Shown: positions 47,623-56,222, numbered from the stretch's first letter. The stretch: DNA of 64,000 nucleotides from Streptomyces sp. NBC_00433 (GCA_036015235.1 CP107926.1:6447501-6511500); one strand, 5' to 3'. Made by a program: numbers and translations. The notes: generated by a model not told the origin, from the sequence alone.

Positions 47623-48178
47623 TTAAGCCGTCAGGCGGTCACGAACGAGCGCGAACTGTTCAGTGAACGTCGCGACTGCGGTCATGTTCTGCCGGGGACC
47701 GACCAGAGCCGCGACGCTGTCCAGCTCGGTCAGCTTGCGGGCTGACCCGGTCTGGTTGACGGTGGCCAGCGCCTTGGCGGCCGTGTCCGCGGCCAGTTCG
47801 GGTTCGTTGCCCTTGGCGTACGCGCGGGCGAGCCGGGCGAGGTACACCCCGCGATCGTTGCGATAGACGCGGGGCAGCGTCGCCAACTCGGCCTCCAGCA
47901 GCCCCACCGCACGCAGCGGGTCACCGAGGTCGATCCAGCAGTTCGCCCGCTGGATCTCGATGTAGGTGGGCGTGCAGTAGGAGGTGTCCAGCTTCGAATC
48001 AGGCCGCGCTTCGGGGAGCGCAGACGCGAGTTCGCGTGCCTCGTCGAACTTCGCCAGGGCGGCCCTGGGGTTCTGCATGAGTGCGTTAACCCTGTGCCTC
48101 CTGCTGGGCGGCGAGTGCGGTGATCTGCGGGGTCAGGTCCGGGATGCGCTGCGCTGCCCGCGCCAGTGCCACAGCCTT
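47623..48178 (-). pseudogene. TPR domain of an XRE/TPR regulator, truncated and frameshifted
   Basis: The intact frame from 48078 gives 151 aa of TPR-like helices (PRAALAKFDEARELASALPE, YIEIQRANCWIDLGDPLRAVGLLEAELATLP, RLARAYAKGNEPELAADTAAKAL). The upstream frame adds KAVALARAAQRIPDLTPQIT ending QQEAQG-stop. Removing one A from GGTTAACGC near 48085 joins them as ...QQEAQGYALMQNPRAALAKF. The N-terminal HTH part is cut off by the IS630 remnant starting about 48180. Confidence 0.7.
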
Positions 48179-49174
48179 CTGGGTGCCGACGAGGACACCG
48201 TCCGCGACGTGATCCACCGGTTCAACGAGATCGGCCTGGCCTGCCTGGACCCTCGGTGGGCGGGAGGCCGTCCCCGCCTGCTCAGTCCCGACGACGAGGA
48301 CTTCGTCGTGGCGACGGCAGCTACCCGCCCGACCAAGCTCGGCCAGCCCTTCAGCCGCTGGTCCATCCGGAAACTCGCCGCCTACCTGCGGAAAGTGCAC
48401 GGCCGTGTCATACGGATCGGCCGTGAGGCGTTACGGTGCCTGCTCGCCCGTCGCGGCATCACCTTTCAGCGCACCAAGACCTGGAAGGAGTCTCCAGACC
48501 CCGAGCGCGACACCAGGCTCGACCGCATCGAGCAGGTCCTGGAACGCGTCCCCGACCGCGTCTTCGCATTCGACGAGTTCGGACCACTGGGCATCCGCCC
48601 CACCGGCGGGTCCTGCTGGGCCGAGAATGGCCGACCCGAGCGACATCCCGCGACCTACCACCGCACTCAAGGGGTGCGCTACTTCCACGGCTGCTACTCC
48701 ATCGGCGACGACACCCTGTGGGGCGTCAACCGGCACAAGAAGGGTGCGTCGAACACCTTGGCCGCGCTCAAGTCGATCCGCGCGGCCCGCCCAGACGGCG
48801 CCCCGATCTACGTCATCCTGGACAACCTCTCCGCCCACAAGGGCGACAAGATCCGCCGTTGGGCGAAGAAAAAGCGAGTCGAACTGTGCTTCACACCGAC
48901 CTATGCGTCCTGGGCCAACCCGATCGAGGCCCACTTCGGGCCGCTGCGGCAATTCACCATCGCCAATTCCAACTACGGCAACCACACCGCCCAGACCCGG
49001 GCTCTGCATGCCTATCTACGCTGGCGCTGCAATAATGCGCGTCATCCCGATGTCCTCGCAGCTCAACGGCGCGAACGCGCCCGCGTCCGGAGCGAGAAGA
49101 GGATTGGGTCTGGTGCACGATCGGGTGACGTCTGAACTGGCTTGCCCTGTGGGGCGGGTGGGAAGGATGTCGCT

Positions 49175-49483
49175 GTGCCCAAGCCTTATCCGGAAGAGTT
49201 CCGTCAGGACGTCGTGCGGGTCGCGAGGAACCGCGGCCCGGGCGTGACGGTCGAGCAGGTGGCCGCCGACTTCGGCGTGCACGCGATGACGCTGTTCAAG
49301 TGGATGCGCCACGCGGACATCGACGAGGGGACAAAGCCCGGAACTACCCGCCAGGAGAGTGCGGAGCTGCGGGAAGCACGGCGGCGGATCAAGCTGCTGG
49401 AACAGGAGAACGAGGTCCTTCGCCGGGCCGCGGCCTATCTGTCGCAGGCGAACCTGCCGGGAAAAGGATCTACCCGCTCGTGA
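49175..49483 (+). CDS. IS3 transposase OrfA
   Basis: 102 aa, GTG start (MPKPYPEEFRQDVVRVARNRGPGVTVEQVAADFGVHAMTLFKWM). An HTH_Tnp_1 domain is followed by a leucine-zipper segment (LREARRRIKLLEQENEVLRRAA). Its TGA overlaps the orfB GTG (GTGA). A run GGGAAAAGG near 49460-49468 allows a -1 slip to make OrfAB, reading GKRIYPLVKEL. Confidence 0.9.
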   Translation: MPKPYPEEFRQDVVRVARNRGPGVTVEQVAADFGVHAMTLFKWMRHADIDEGTKPGTTRQESAELREARRRIKLLEQENEVLRRAAAYLSQANLPGKGSTRS

Positions 49484-50337
49484 AAGAGCTGGCCGCAGGC
49501 GGTACTCCCGTCACGGTCGCGTGCCGGGTCCTGAAGCTCTCCCGCCAGCCCTACTACCGCTGGCTGGACAAGCCAGTGGCCGATGCCGCGCTCGAGGAGG
49601 CGTATCGAGCGAACGCGTTGTTCGACGCCCACCGGGAGGATCCGGAGTTCGGCTATCGCTTCCTTGCCGACGAGGCCCGCGCCGGGGGAGCCGGTATGGC
49701 GGACCGGACCGCGTGGCGGATCTGCCGGGACAACCGCTGGTGGAGCGTGTTCGGCAAGAAGCGCGGCAGCGTCAAGAAGGCCGGACCGCCGGTCCACGAC
49801 GACCTCGTCCGCCGCGACTTCACCGCGAGTGCGCCGAATCGGCTGTGGCTCACCGACATCACCGAACACGCCACGGGGGAAGGAAAGCTGTATCTCTGCG
49901 CAGTCAAGGACGTCTTCAGCAAGAGGATCGTGGGCTACTCCATCGACTCGCGGATGAAGTCGCGCCTGGCCGTCGCAGCCCTGGCCAATGCCGTTGCCCG
50001 ACGCGAGAGCGTTGCCGGGTGCGTTCTGCACAGCGATCGCGGATCGCAATTTCGCTCCCGGAAATTCGTCCGGGCGCTGGACCGCCACCAGATCGTCGGC
50101 TCGATAGGGAGGGTCGGGGCGGCAGGCGACAACGCGGCCATGGAGTCCTTCTTCAGCCTGCTGCAGAAGAACGTCCTCGACCGCCGGCAGTGGGCCACCC
50201 GCCAGGAACTGCGGATCGCCATCGTGACCTGGATCGAAAGGACCTACCACCGGCGCCGCAGGCAAGCCTCCCTCGGCCGGCTCACACCCGTCGAGTACGA
50301 GACCGTCATGACCACACCGGCCCTCCAGGCCGCGTGA
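49480..50337 (+). CDS. IS3 transposase OrfB (integrase core)
   Basis: 285 aa with the rve/DDE core: Asp in RLWLTDITEH, Asp in CVLHSDRGSQF and Glu in NAAMESFFSLLQKNV. The N-terminal HTH_21 region is EEAYRANALFDAHREDPEFGYRFL. The frame opens upstream of the GTG so that an OrfAB fusion can be made by frameshifting. All catalytic residues are present. Confidence 0.92.
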   Translation: MKELAAGGTPVTVACRVLKLSRQPYYRWLDKPVADAALEEAYRANALFDAHREDPEFGYRFLADEARAGGAGMADRTAWRICRDNRWWSVFGKKRGSVKKAGPPVHDDLVRRDFTASAPNRLWLTDITEHATGEGKLYLCAVKDVFSKRIVGYSIDSRMKSRLAVAALANAVARRESVAGCVLHSDRGSQFRSRKFVRALDRHQIVGSIGRVGAAGDNAAMESFFSLLQKNVLDRRQWATRQELRIAIVTWIERTYHRRRRQASLGRLTPVEYETVMTTPALQAA

Positions 50338-50423
50338 ACGAACCTGTCACCCAACCCTGCACCAGACCCATTCGTTGGGGAGGACGGCAGACGGCTTAAG
50401 GCACTTGGCGTCCCGAACTGCGA

Positions 50424-50921
50424 TCAGTCCACTGGGGAAAATCCACCGTGCACGCGCAGCGGTAGGCCGGGAACAATCAACGTGGCTTCCACCTGGCGGA
50501 GAAGCCAGACCGGGACGCCCTCCTCGTACTCCTCCCACTGTGCCCACTGGCGGAACCAGACCCCGACATGCCACGTTCCCCTGGCCTCAGGCACCAGAAA
50601 GCAGGCATCACCCTCCACGGTGCTCGCCCACTGGACCACCCCACCGTCCGCGGGAAACACCGGGTGGGGGATCTTGTCCGGGACAAGCTCCTGGTAGAGC
50701 GGGGCCATGGCCTCAATTGTCCCGAACATGTCGAACCTTGCAGACAGCGGATGCAGCACGTTGAGGAAGGCGCCGACGACGCCCGGACCGTACCCTGCCA
50801 CGAACTCCTTGTAGTCCATCGGCAGCGGCCCGGTTGCGGCTTCCAGTTCCTCCCAGGCATCCACTTTTGAGTAACCGCGAGGCACACCGAAGCAAGCTTC
50901 AAGATCGCCCACAGGCAACAT
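50424..50921 (-). CDS. SUKH (SMI1/KNR4-like) protein
   Basis: 165 aa from the ATG giving MLPVGDLEACFGVPRGYSKVDAWEELEAATGPLPMDYKEFVAGYGPGVVGAF. GGAGGGACC lies upstream. The pattern W..LE...G..LP.DYK.F...YG.G is the SUKH signature. Such proteins are frequent immunity factors for polymorphic toxins; no matching toxin is seen in the window. It faces the IS630 remnant 3' end. Confidence 0.75.
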   Translation of the reverse strand: MLPVGDLEACFGVPRGYSKVDAWEELEAATGPLPMDYKEFVAGYGPGVVGAFLNVLHPLSARFDMFGTIEAMAPLYQELVPDKIPHPVFPADGGVVQWASTVEGDACFLVPEARGTWHVGVWFRQWAQWEEYEEGVPVWLLRQVEATLIVPGLPLRVHGGFSPVD

Positions 50922-51088
50922 AGCTGGTCCCTCCCCGTTCGTCCCCCACACGTCGGACGCTACAGCAGCCCCTCCCGCTGGCGGCTCTCGGAACTGGTGC
51001 TGTCGCGCCCAGCCGCGACAGTCCCAGGAAACGGATTGGCTCGCACCGGACGTGCCCACCACCCCGGTGAACCTATGCGGTCACAGCA

Positions 51089-52098
51089 CTAGACGAATGA
51101 GTCCAAGGGATGGCCTGCGGACATAGGACGAGGGCGTCCAATGTCAGTGTGTGAAGACAGACCTGGACACCCTCGCAACGGCACTCTATGCCCGGATCGA
51201 CGACGAGTTGAAGGCTTCGCCATGGTTGGCTCCGTACCGGCCCACCGTCGGGATCGCGCCCACGCTCAGTGACGCCGAACTGGTCACCCTCGCGGTTATG
51301 TCGGCGCTGCTCGGTTACACCTCCGAGCGGCGCTGGCTTCGCCGCGTCGGGCGGGACTTCGGCCACCTCTTTCCCTACGTGCCCCAGCAGTCCGGCTACA
51401 GCAAGCGGCTGCGCGCCGCGTCCTCGCTGCTCACCAGCATGATCCGGATCCTCGCTCCGGACACCTCGCTGTGGAGCGATGACGTGTGGCTGGTCGACTC
51501 CACCCCGGTCGGCTGCGGGTGCTCGCGGGAGACGGCCAAGCGCTCGGACCTGGCCGGCTGGGCCCAGTACGGCTACTGCGCGTCACACTCACGGTACTTC
51601 TGGGGACTGCGGCTGCACCTGGTGTGCACGCTTGGCGGGTTGCCGATCCTGTTCGCACTCACCGGCGCGAAGGCCGACGAGCGGGAGACTCTGCGCGACA
51701 TGCTCGACACCGCGCCCGACGTCGAAGCCACCCACCCCGGCCAGACGATCATCGGGGACAAGAATTACTACGGTCGCGAGTTCGAGTGTGACGTTGCGGA
51801 GCGCCACCTCCAGTTGCTGCGACCGGCCCGCAAGGGGGAGGCCGAGCGGGCCGGGGCGCACCTGTTCAAGCCGCTGCGGCAGGTCATCGAGTCGATCAAC
51901 CAGACCTTCAAGGGACAGCTCGACCTGGAACGACATGGCGGCAAGAGCCCAGCAGGGGTAGCGGCCCGGGTCTTGTGCCGGATCCTCGCGCTCACGGCAG
52001 CGATCTGGCACAACGACAAGACAGGGCAGCCGATCAAGCGGTCACTGACCGCCTACGATCACTGACCGCAACCCCACCCCTTGGACTCAATCATCTAG
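51089..52098 (+). mobile_element. IS982 family insertion sequence
   Basis: 1010 bp bounded by 21-bp terminal inverted repeats at 51089-51109 and 52078-52098 that differ at two positions; both contain GAGTCCAAGGG at the inner side. One transposase gene lies inside. No clear target duplication could be seen. Confidence 0.85.
51151..52065 (+). CDS. IS982 family transposase
   Basis: 304 aa, GTG start (MKTDLDTLATALYARIDDELK). It has the IS982 form of the DDE fold: WLVDSTPVGCGCSRETAKRS, TIIGDKNYYGREF and the Glu in IESINQTFKGQLDLERHGGKS. Full length and uninterrupted; likely active. Confidence 0.92.
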   Translation: MKTDLDTLATALYARIDDELKASPWLAPYRPTVGIAPTLSDAELVTLAVMSALLGYTSERRWLRRVGRDFGHLFPYVPQQSGYSKRLRAASSLLTSMIRILAPDTSLWSDDVWLVDSTPVGCGCSRETAKRSDLAGWAQYGYCASHSRYFWGLRLHLVCTLGGLPILFALTGAKADERETLRDMLDTAPDVEATHPGQTIIGDKNYYGREFECDVAERHLQLLRPARKGEAERAGAHLFKPLRQVIESINQTFKGQLDLERHGGKSPAGVAARVLCRILALTAAIWHNDKTGQPIKRSLTAYDH

Positions 52099-52260
52099 TT
52101 TGGAAGACGAGTGCGGTGCCCCCTGTGGTGACCTCGGAGGGCGCGGTACAGGGCCTACGGGGCGTCCGGCCCGCTGTTCCCCGTGGGACCCCGCTGCACA
52201 CCCGTCAGACGGGCACGCAGCGGGCACGAAGCCGACTCGGATCACTCGACGCAGTGCGTT

Positions 52261-52467
52261 CTACAACGTCTCATCTCGGGCCAGGATCAAGCTGATTGAT
52301 CCGTCTTCGAGGTTGATACCGCCCTCAAGGTGCTCGTGGTAGCCGTCCCGGAGATGAGGCTCTGCAAGGCCGTTGAGTCGCTCGGCAAGTTCCCGTAGTC
52401 CGGCGGCATTGGCGGCGATGGTGATCTCGGTGGCGGAGCCGTACACGGTGATCCGAGGTTCATCCAT
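52261..52467 (-). CDS. Imm32-like small immunity protein
   Basis: 68 aa (MDEPRITVYGSATEITIAAN, AAGLRELAERLNGLAEPHLR, LEDGSISLILARDETL). The layout of VYGSATEITI, AAGLRELA and EDGS.SLI resembles the Imm32 immunity family. No toxin partner is seen nearby. It lies between IS982 and the element's backbone, with 160-bp gaps on each side that show no other gene. Confidence 0.6.
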   Translation of the reverse strand: MDEPRITVYGSATEITIAANAAGLRELAERLNGLAEPHLRDGYHEHLEGGINLEDGSISLILARDETL

Positions 52468-52623
52468 GGAGTCACGCTACAGCGAGGTGTCTAGCCTCTC
52501 GATGCGAACTACGGGCGTAACGATCGCTGAGGTCTGCTGAGGTGGTCAACGCGGTGGTAGCGGCCTTGGCGAGTCGCTACCGGTCGGCCCGGTTGCTGTA
52601 CTTCGCTGCTGTACTACAACCGG

Positions 52624-52803
52624 TCACTGCCCGCTCTTCTCCTTCTCGGACTTGCGCCCCAGGTTGTAGGCGGCGCCGATCGCCGTTGCGGTGAGCAGGA
52701 AGCGGATGACTTTGTCACCTGTGGTGACTGCCATCAGGAACAGCGCCACGACGTAGGCGGCGTGCCAGCCACGCTCTGTCCGCCGCGCGGAAGACCTACG
52801 CAC
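52624..52803 (-). CDS. small two-helix membrane protein
   Basis: 59 aa from a GTG at 52803 with a G-rich run upstream. A basic N-terminus (RRSSARRTERGW) is followed by hydrophobic AAYVVALFLMAVTTGDKVIRFLLTATAIGAAYNLG and a charged tail KSEKEKSGQ. The longer frame upstream is low-quality GC-rich sequence and is rejected. The function is unknown. Confidence 0.45.
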   Translation of the reverse strand: MRRSSARRTERGWHAAYVVALFLMAVTTGDKVIRFLLTATAIGAAYNLGRKSEKEKSGQ

Positions 52804-52938
52804 TCGACCCCCCGCTCCAGTTCGATCAAAGCTGTCCACCCGCTTTCGCTCGCCGCCCGTTGCACACCCTAGCCACCGACATCCCCTGCTCCTATCCCGT
52901 CTGCCGTCGGCCCGCACTCCTGTGGAGCGGGCGTGGTT

Positions 52939-52988
52939 CAGGGCGTCAAGGTGGAGCGCCCTGCCGGACGAACGACCTTGACGCCCTG
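52939..52988. repeat. 14-bp inverted repeat with 22-bp spacer
   Basis: CAGGGCGTCAAGGT (52939-52952) and ACCTTGACGCCCTG (52975-52988) pair perfectly. The neighbouring GCCCGC...GCGGGC at about 52910-52932 forms another stem. They lie in the 508-bp non-coding gap 52804-53311 upstream of the regulator gene, a place where an origin, single-strand site or terminator might sit. No gene is supported in this gap. Confidence 0.6.
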
Positions 52989-53311
52989 GGCCGCGACTGC
53001 TCGGCTTGCCCGGGTCGATGGCAGGTGGGATGGGAGCACCCCCGCTCACCACGATGAACGTGCAGACGCCGGCGAGTTGGGGCCATCTCGGAGCCGGAGC
53101 GCCCCCGCCGGAGGCATCGTCTTGACCTCGGCTGTGCGGGATCACCTCATGCCGCAGGCCTCCCCCTCGTGGGCGCGCGCGGCGCGGGCCGGGCCGAGCG
53201 GGGCGGAGACAGGAGCGACGGCGCGGCCAAGCGCCGGACGCGCGCCCGGCGGAGCGGAGCGCAGCCGGGTGCCTTGAGGAAGTGGAGACAGGTTTCGACA
53301 GACCGCAGGGA

Positions 53312-54091
53312 TCAAATCCGGACGGTGTGGAGTTTGGGCGTGCGGTCCGGCGCGATGCGGTAAGTGAGTTGGGCGCGGTCTGCGCTTGCGCGGAGGACTT
53401 CCAGGATGAGCGGGCGGTCCCTGGCGCCGTGGGTGACGCGGGTGGTTTCCAGGATTGGGGTGGCGTCCTGGAGTCGGAGTGCGGCGTGCTCGTCGGGGAG
53501 CGGCATCCGGGCGCGGACGGTCTCCGACCACCAGAGGGTGTGGCCAGCCTCGGCCAGCAGGGCGTATATGCAGGCGGGCTCGGTGTCCGGGCGGTCGGCA
53601 AGCTCGGTGCCCTCGGCGGTGGCGAACGGGATGAGGGTTCGGTGTAGGGCGCGTGTGGCCGTGGCGGCGTGGGTGAGCAGGCGGTCGACGCCGAACAGTG
53701 CTTCGTCTTCTCCGAGGCCCAGCAGGGGGCCGGTGGACGTGTTGGTGTGGGTGCGGTAGATGTGCGGCTCCTCGGCCTCCTCCCACTCGACGGCGCTCCC
53801 GGCGGTGAATTCTCCGCCGTCGTTGCTGCTGACCGATCGATCGATCGTCAGGACTGGGGACGTCGTTCCTCGGACGAAGCTGCCCTTGCCGTGGATGACC
53901 TCAAGGAGCCCTTCGGAGCGGAGGGCCGCGACGGCGTTCCGAACGGTGGGGCGGGAGACCTGGTATCGCGCGATGAGCTGGGCTTCGGAGGGGAGCGGGG
54001 CTCCGGGTGGGTACTCGCCGGACGCGATGGCGTCGCGGATGGCGGCGGCCACCTGGCGGTAGAGCGCTCCTGGGCGCTGGATCTCTGACAT
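53312..54091 (-). CDS. GntR family regulator, KorSA-like
   Basis: 259 aa. The N-terminal GntR winged helix (LYRQVAAAIRDAIASGEYPPGAPLPSEAQLIARYQVSRPTVRNAVAALRSEGLLE) lies at residues 10-70. A UTRA-type ligand domain occupies the rest (YALLAEAGHTLWWSETVRARMP, RPLILEVLRASADRAQLTYRI). In pSAM2-like elements a GntR protein (KorSA) represses the transfer/replication operon. It is divergent from that operon here, with symmetrical sites between. Confidence 0.85.
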   Translation of the reverse strand: MSEIQRPGALYRQVAAAIRDAIASGEYPPGAPLPSEAQLIARYQVSRPTVRNAVAALRSEGLLEVIHGKGSFVRGTTSPVLTIDRSVSSNDGGEFTAGSAVEWEEAEEPHIYRTHTNTSTGPLLGLGEDEALFGVDRLLTHAATATRALHRTLIPFATAEGTELADRPDTEPACIYALLAEAGHTLWWSETVRARMPLPDEHAALRLQDATPILETTRVTHGARDRPLILEVLRASADRAQLTYRIAPDRTPKLHTVRI

Positions 54092-54132
54092 GCCGCTCCC
54101 CTTGTCCGCGTGGTGCGCTCAGTGTCGCTCAC

Positions 54133-54205
54133 GTCACTCGTCAGCATAAGTGCTTGCGTTCGGCCGTCAAGCCTTGCATAGTCGTCACTCGTCAGTACGA
54201 GTGAC
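54133..54205. promoter_or_regulatory. paired operator sites between the GntR gene and the transfer operon
   Basis: At 54184-54205 GTCACTCGT-CAGT-ACGAGTGAC is a perfect 9-bp palindrome. A degenerate copy starting GTCACTCGTCAG lies at 54133-54153. Two related sites in a divergent promoter region next to the GntR gene fit autoregulation and repression of the transfer genes. Confidence 0.6.
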
Positions 54206-54251
54206 GTCGGCCCAAACTTTGACGTCTGATGGCCTAGGAGGCCGAGCACGC

Positions 54252-54600
54252 ATGCAGTCCATACCGGTGGACACGACTCGCTTGGGCGTACTGAGGTGCG
54301 CGGTTGAACCCGAGGCGAAGATCAGCAACTTCGACACGCAGGAGGTCAAGAAGGACAGGGACGGGAACACGATCTACACCGTGGGCGTGATGGTCCGGCA
54401 GGAAGGGCGTCGGGTCTCGGTGATCGAGATCTCGGTCACCGGGGAACCCAAGGGCATCACGGAGGGAACGGAGGTCCGGGTGACCGCTGGAGGCCTTCGC
54501 CTGGTCGATGGGCGACCGGCACGGCATCAGCTTCCGGGCCGCCGCCATCACCCCCGTACCGCCCACGCCGACGCCGGCCAAGTCCGGTGGTGGTGCCTGA
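54252..54600 (+). pseudogene. small pre-tra protein, frameshifted
   Basis: ATG at 54252 (MQSIPVDTTRLGVLRCAVEPEAKISNFDTQEVKKDRDG). This is the type of about 110-aa protein that usually precedes the FtsK-like gene in actinomycete elements. The frame runs off near 54490. One base removed from GCTGGAGG restores EAFAWSMGDRHGISFRAAAITP... ending at TGA 54598-54600, which overlaps the tra ATG. Either a true +1 mutation or a sequencing error. Confidence 0.55.
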
Positions 54601-55904
54601 TGGGACAACCGATTCTCTTAGTCGCCGGCCTGGTTGCGCTGGCGTGGCTTCTGATCGCATCACGGCAACTGCGCGACCGGCGCCCGGAGTGGTTCTGGTA
54701 CCTGACCGGCTTCGTCCCCGCGGCAACGCGGGTTATGACCACCTGGCGACGGGTGGCCCGGATCAACGACCTGGCCGTGTCCTACGGGCCGAACCAGCGC
54801 GCACTCGGCGGCCTGATCGTCAAGGGCACACCGATACGGCTGCGCTTCCCGCGGCTGACGAGCGTCCGGCCGCTGCCCAACGGCCTGGCCGTCCGGGTAC
54901 GGCTCCTGCCGGGGCAAACCCCGGCCGCGTTCGTCGAGGCCGCGGACGCCATGGCGCACGCATGGCACATGTTCGCCGTGCGGGTCGCGTCACCTCGGCG
55001 CGGCGTCGTCTTGATCAGCGCGACAGCGAGCGATCCGCTGGAGAACCCGCGTCTACCCGGGGATGCGACCGGCGTCCCGCTCCTGTCGGCGGTCGTCGGG
55101 GCGCTGGAGACCGGCGGCGCCTGGGTGGTCGACTTCCGCCGCGAGCCTCACTGGCTCGTGGTTGGCGCGACGCGCTCGGGGAAGTCCACGCTCCTGGCCC
55201 GGCTGGTGATGCAGCTCGCTCCCCAACCGGTCGCACTGGTCGGCGTGGACTGCAAGGGCGGCATGGAACTGGGCCTCTTCCGCGGGCGGCTCTCGGCGCT
55301 GGCCACATCTCGCCCGGAAGCCGTGACCTTGTTCGGGGCGCTGGTCGTCGAGGTGCAGCGGCGCATGAAGGTCTGCCGCGCGGCCGGGGCCCGGTCCATC
55401 TGGGAACTGCGGGACGAAGAACGGCCGGTGGCGGTCGTCGTCCTGGTGGACGAGATGGCGGAGCTGTACCTCACCAACGGCTCGCGCGACGACCGTGCGG
55501 AGGCCGAACAGTGCTCCACCTACCTCCTCCGCCTGGCCCAACTCGGCGCCGCCCTGGGCGTCCACCTGGTCATCGCCGGTCAACGTGTCGGCGCCGACCT
55601 CGGCCCCGGCGTGACCGCGCTGCGCGCTCAGCTCGGCGGACGCATCTGCCACCGCGTCAACGACCCCGCCACCGCGGAGATGACCCTCGGCGACCTGCAC
55701 AAGGACGCCGTTGCCGTTGCTCAGAGCATCCAGCCCGCTGAACAGGGCATGGCCGTCACCACCGCCGACGCGGCGGGCTGGGTACGGGCTCGCTCGTATC
55801 TCACCGTCCCTGCCGATGCCGCCCGGCTGGTCGACGCGTACGCCGACCGGACACCGCACCTGGCGTTCCTGGACGACGCGACGGGAGCCGGTGACCCCTC
55901 ATGA
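54600..55904 (+). CDS. FtsK/SpoIIIE-like conjugal transfer protein (TraSA-type)
   Basis: 434 aa from the ATG at 54600. N-terminal TM segments (ILLVAGLVALAWLLIA and the following WFWYLTGFVPAAT) precede an FtsK-type motor domain with Walker A G189ATRSGKST and Walker B VAVVVLVDEMAEL. Conjugative actinomycete elements use such a single protein to move double-stranded DNA between mycelia. Its stop overlaps the next ATG (ATGA). Confidence 0.9.
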   Translation: MGQPILLVAGLVALAWLLIASRQLRDRRPEWFWYLTGFVPAATRVMTTWRRVARINDLAVSYGPNQRALGGLIVKGTPIRLRFPRLTSVRPLPNGLAVRVRLLPGQTPAAFVEAADAMAHAWHMFAVRVASPRRGVVLISATASDPLENPRLPGDATGVPLLSAVVGALETGGAWVVDFRREPHWLVVGATRSGKSTLLARLVMQLAPQPVALVGVDCKGGMELGLFRGRLSALATSRPEAVTLFGALVVEVQRRMKVCRAAGARSIWELRDEERPVAVVVLVDEMAELYLTNGSRDDRAEAEQCSTYLLRLAQLGAALGVHLVIAGQRVGADLGPGVTALRAQLGGRICHRVNDPATAEMTLGDLHKDAVAVAQSIQPAEQGMAVTTADAAGWVRARSYLTVPADAARLVDAYADRTPHLAFLDDATGAGDPS

Positions 55905-56092
55905 CGACATGGTCCATCCCGCTCGTGGCCGTCTTCGGCCTCGTGTCCGCCCTGCTCGTCCGTGGCCGCGACGTACGGATCTGGGAGGCCGTCGTCCTGG
56001 CCCTCTTCGGCTACTACCTCGCTGAGTCGCCCGTCAGCGGCGACGTCTCCGCGGGCGTCGAATGGCTGCTCCGCGGCTTCCTCCACACCTGA
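55901..56092 (+). CDS. small membrane protein, Spd-like
   Basis: 63 aa (MTTWSIPLVAVFGLVSALLVRGRDVRIWEAVVLALFGYYLAESP). Two hydrophobic helices are split by a basic turn, overlapping tra by four bases. Small membrane proteins beside tra often take part in spreading of the plasmid within the mycelium; that role is inferred from position. It resembles the chromosomal protein at 21680-21874. Confidence 0.75.
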   Translation: MTTWSIPLVAVFGLVSALLVRGRDVRIWEAVVLALFGYYLAESPVSGDVSAGVEWLLRGFLHT

Positions 56093-56108
56093 TCGCAGAA
56101 GGACACGC

Positions 56109-56222
56109 ATGCCCATGAGCCGCGTCCGCTGCCCGGCCTGCAAGGGCGAGGGAGCACGTACGACCTGGACAGGACGGCGCCGCCGCTGCCGCATCTGCCG
56201 CGGCGCCGGCTCCATCCGCTGA
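56109..56222 (+). CDS. zinc-ribbon mini-protein with two CxxCxGxG motifs
   Basis: 37 aa behind AAGGA. It contains CPACKGEG and CRICRGAG separated by a basic RTTWTGRRRR segment; these are two DnaJ-type zinc-binding knuckles that can hold one zinc ion. It is placed between the small membrane protein and rep. Such mini-proteins are common in this position in streptomycete elements. A nucleic-acid or protein-binding role is likely; the exact role is unknown. Confidence 0.65.
   Translation: MPMSRVRCPACKGEGARTTWTGRRRRCRICRGAGSIR

Larger units (their letters stand above)
49106..50369 (+). mobile_element. IS3 family insertion sequence
   Basis: 1264 bp. Terminal repeats start GGGTCTGGTGCA at the left and end TGCACCAGACCC at the right. 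It is flanked by a 3-bp ATT duplication (49103-49105 and 50370-50372). It carries overlapping orfA and orfB in the IS3 arrangement and is inserted in the 3' end of the IS630 transposase gene. It looks complete. Confidence 0.88.
48180..50399 (+). pseudogene. IS630 family transposase, 5'-truncated and split by an IS3 element
   Basis: From about 48180 the frame runs DEDTVRDVIHRFNEIGLACLDPRW, through the DDE residues in FAFDEFGPLGI, VILDNLSAHKG and WANPIEAHFGPLRQF, to ...RVRSEK at 49099. The IS3 element then intervenes. After it, 50372-50399 reads on as IRWGGRQTA-stop, so before the insertion the C-terminus was intact. The N-terminal HTH portion is missing, with no start codon in place; the transposase is not functional as it stands. 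Confidence 0.8.

Noticed and set aside
52624..53601. 325-aa minus-strand frame
   Set aside because: Only its last 59 residues look like a protein; the rest is low-quality GC-rich translation crossing the inverted repeat and the regulator gene.
53142..53786. 214-aa minus-strand frame over the GntR gene
   Set aside because: Same-strand shadow in another frame, His/Pro/Arg rich with no domain.
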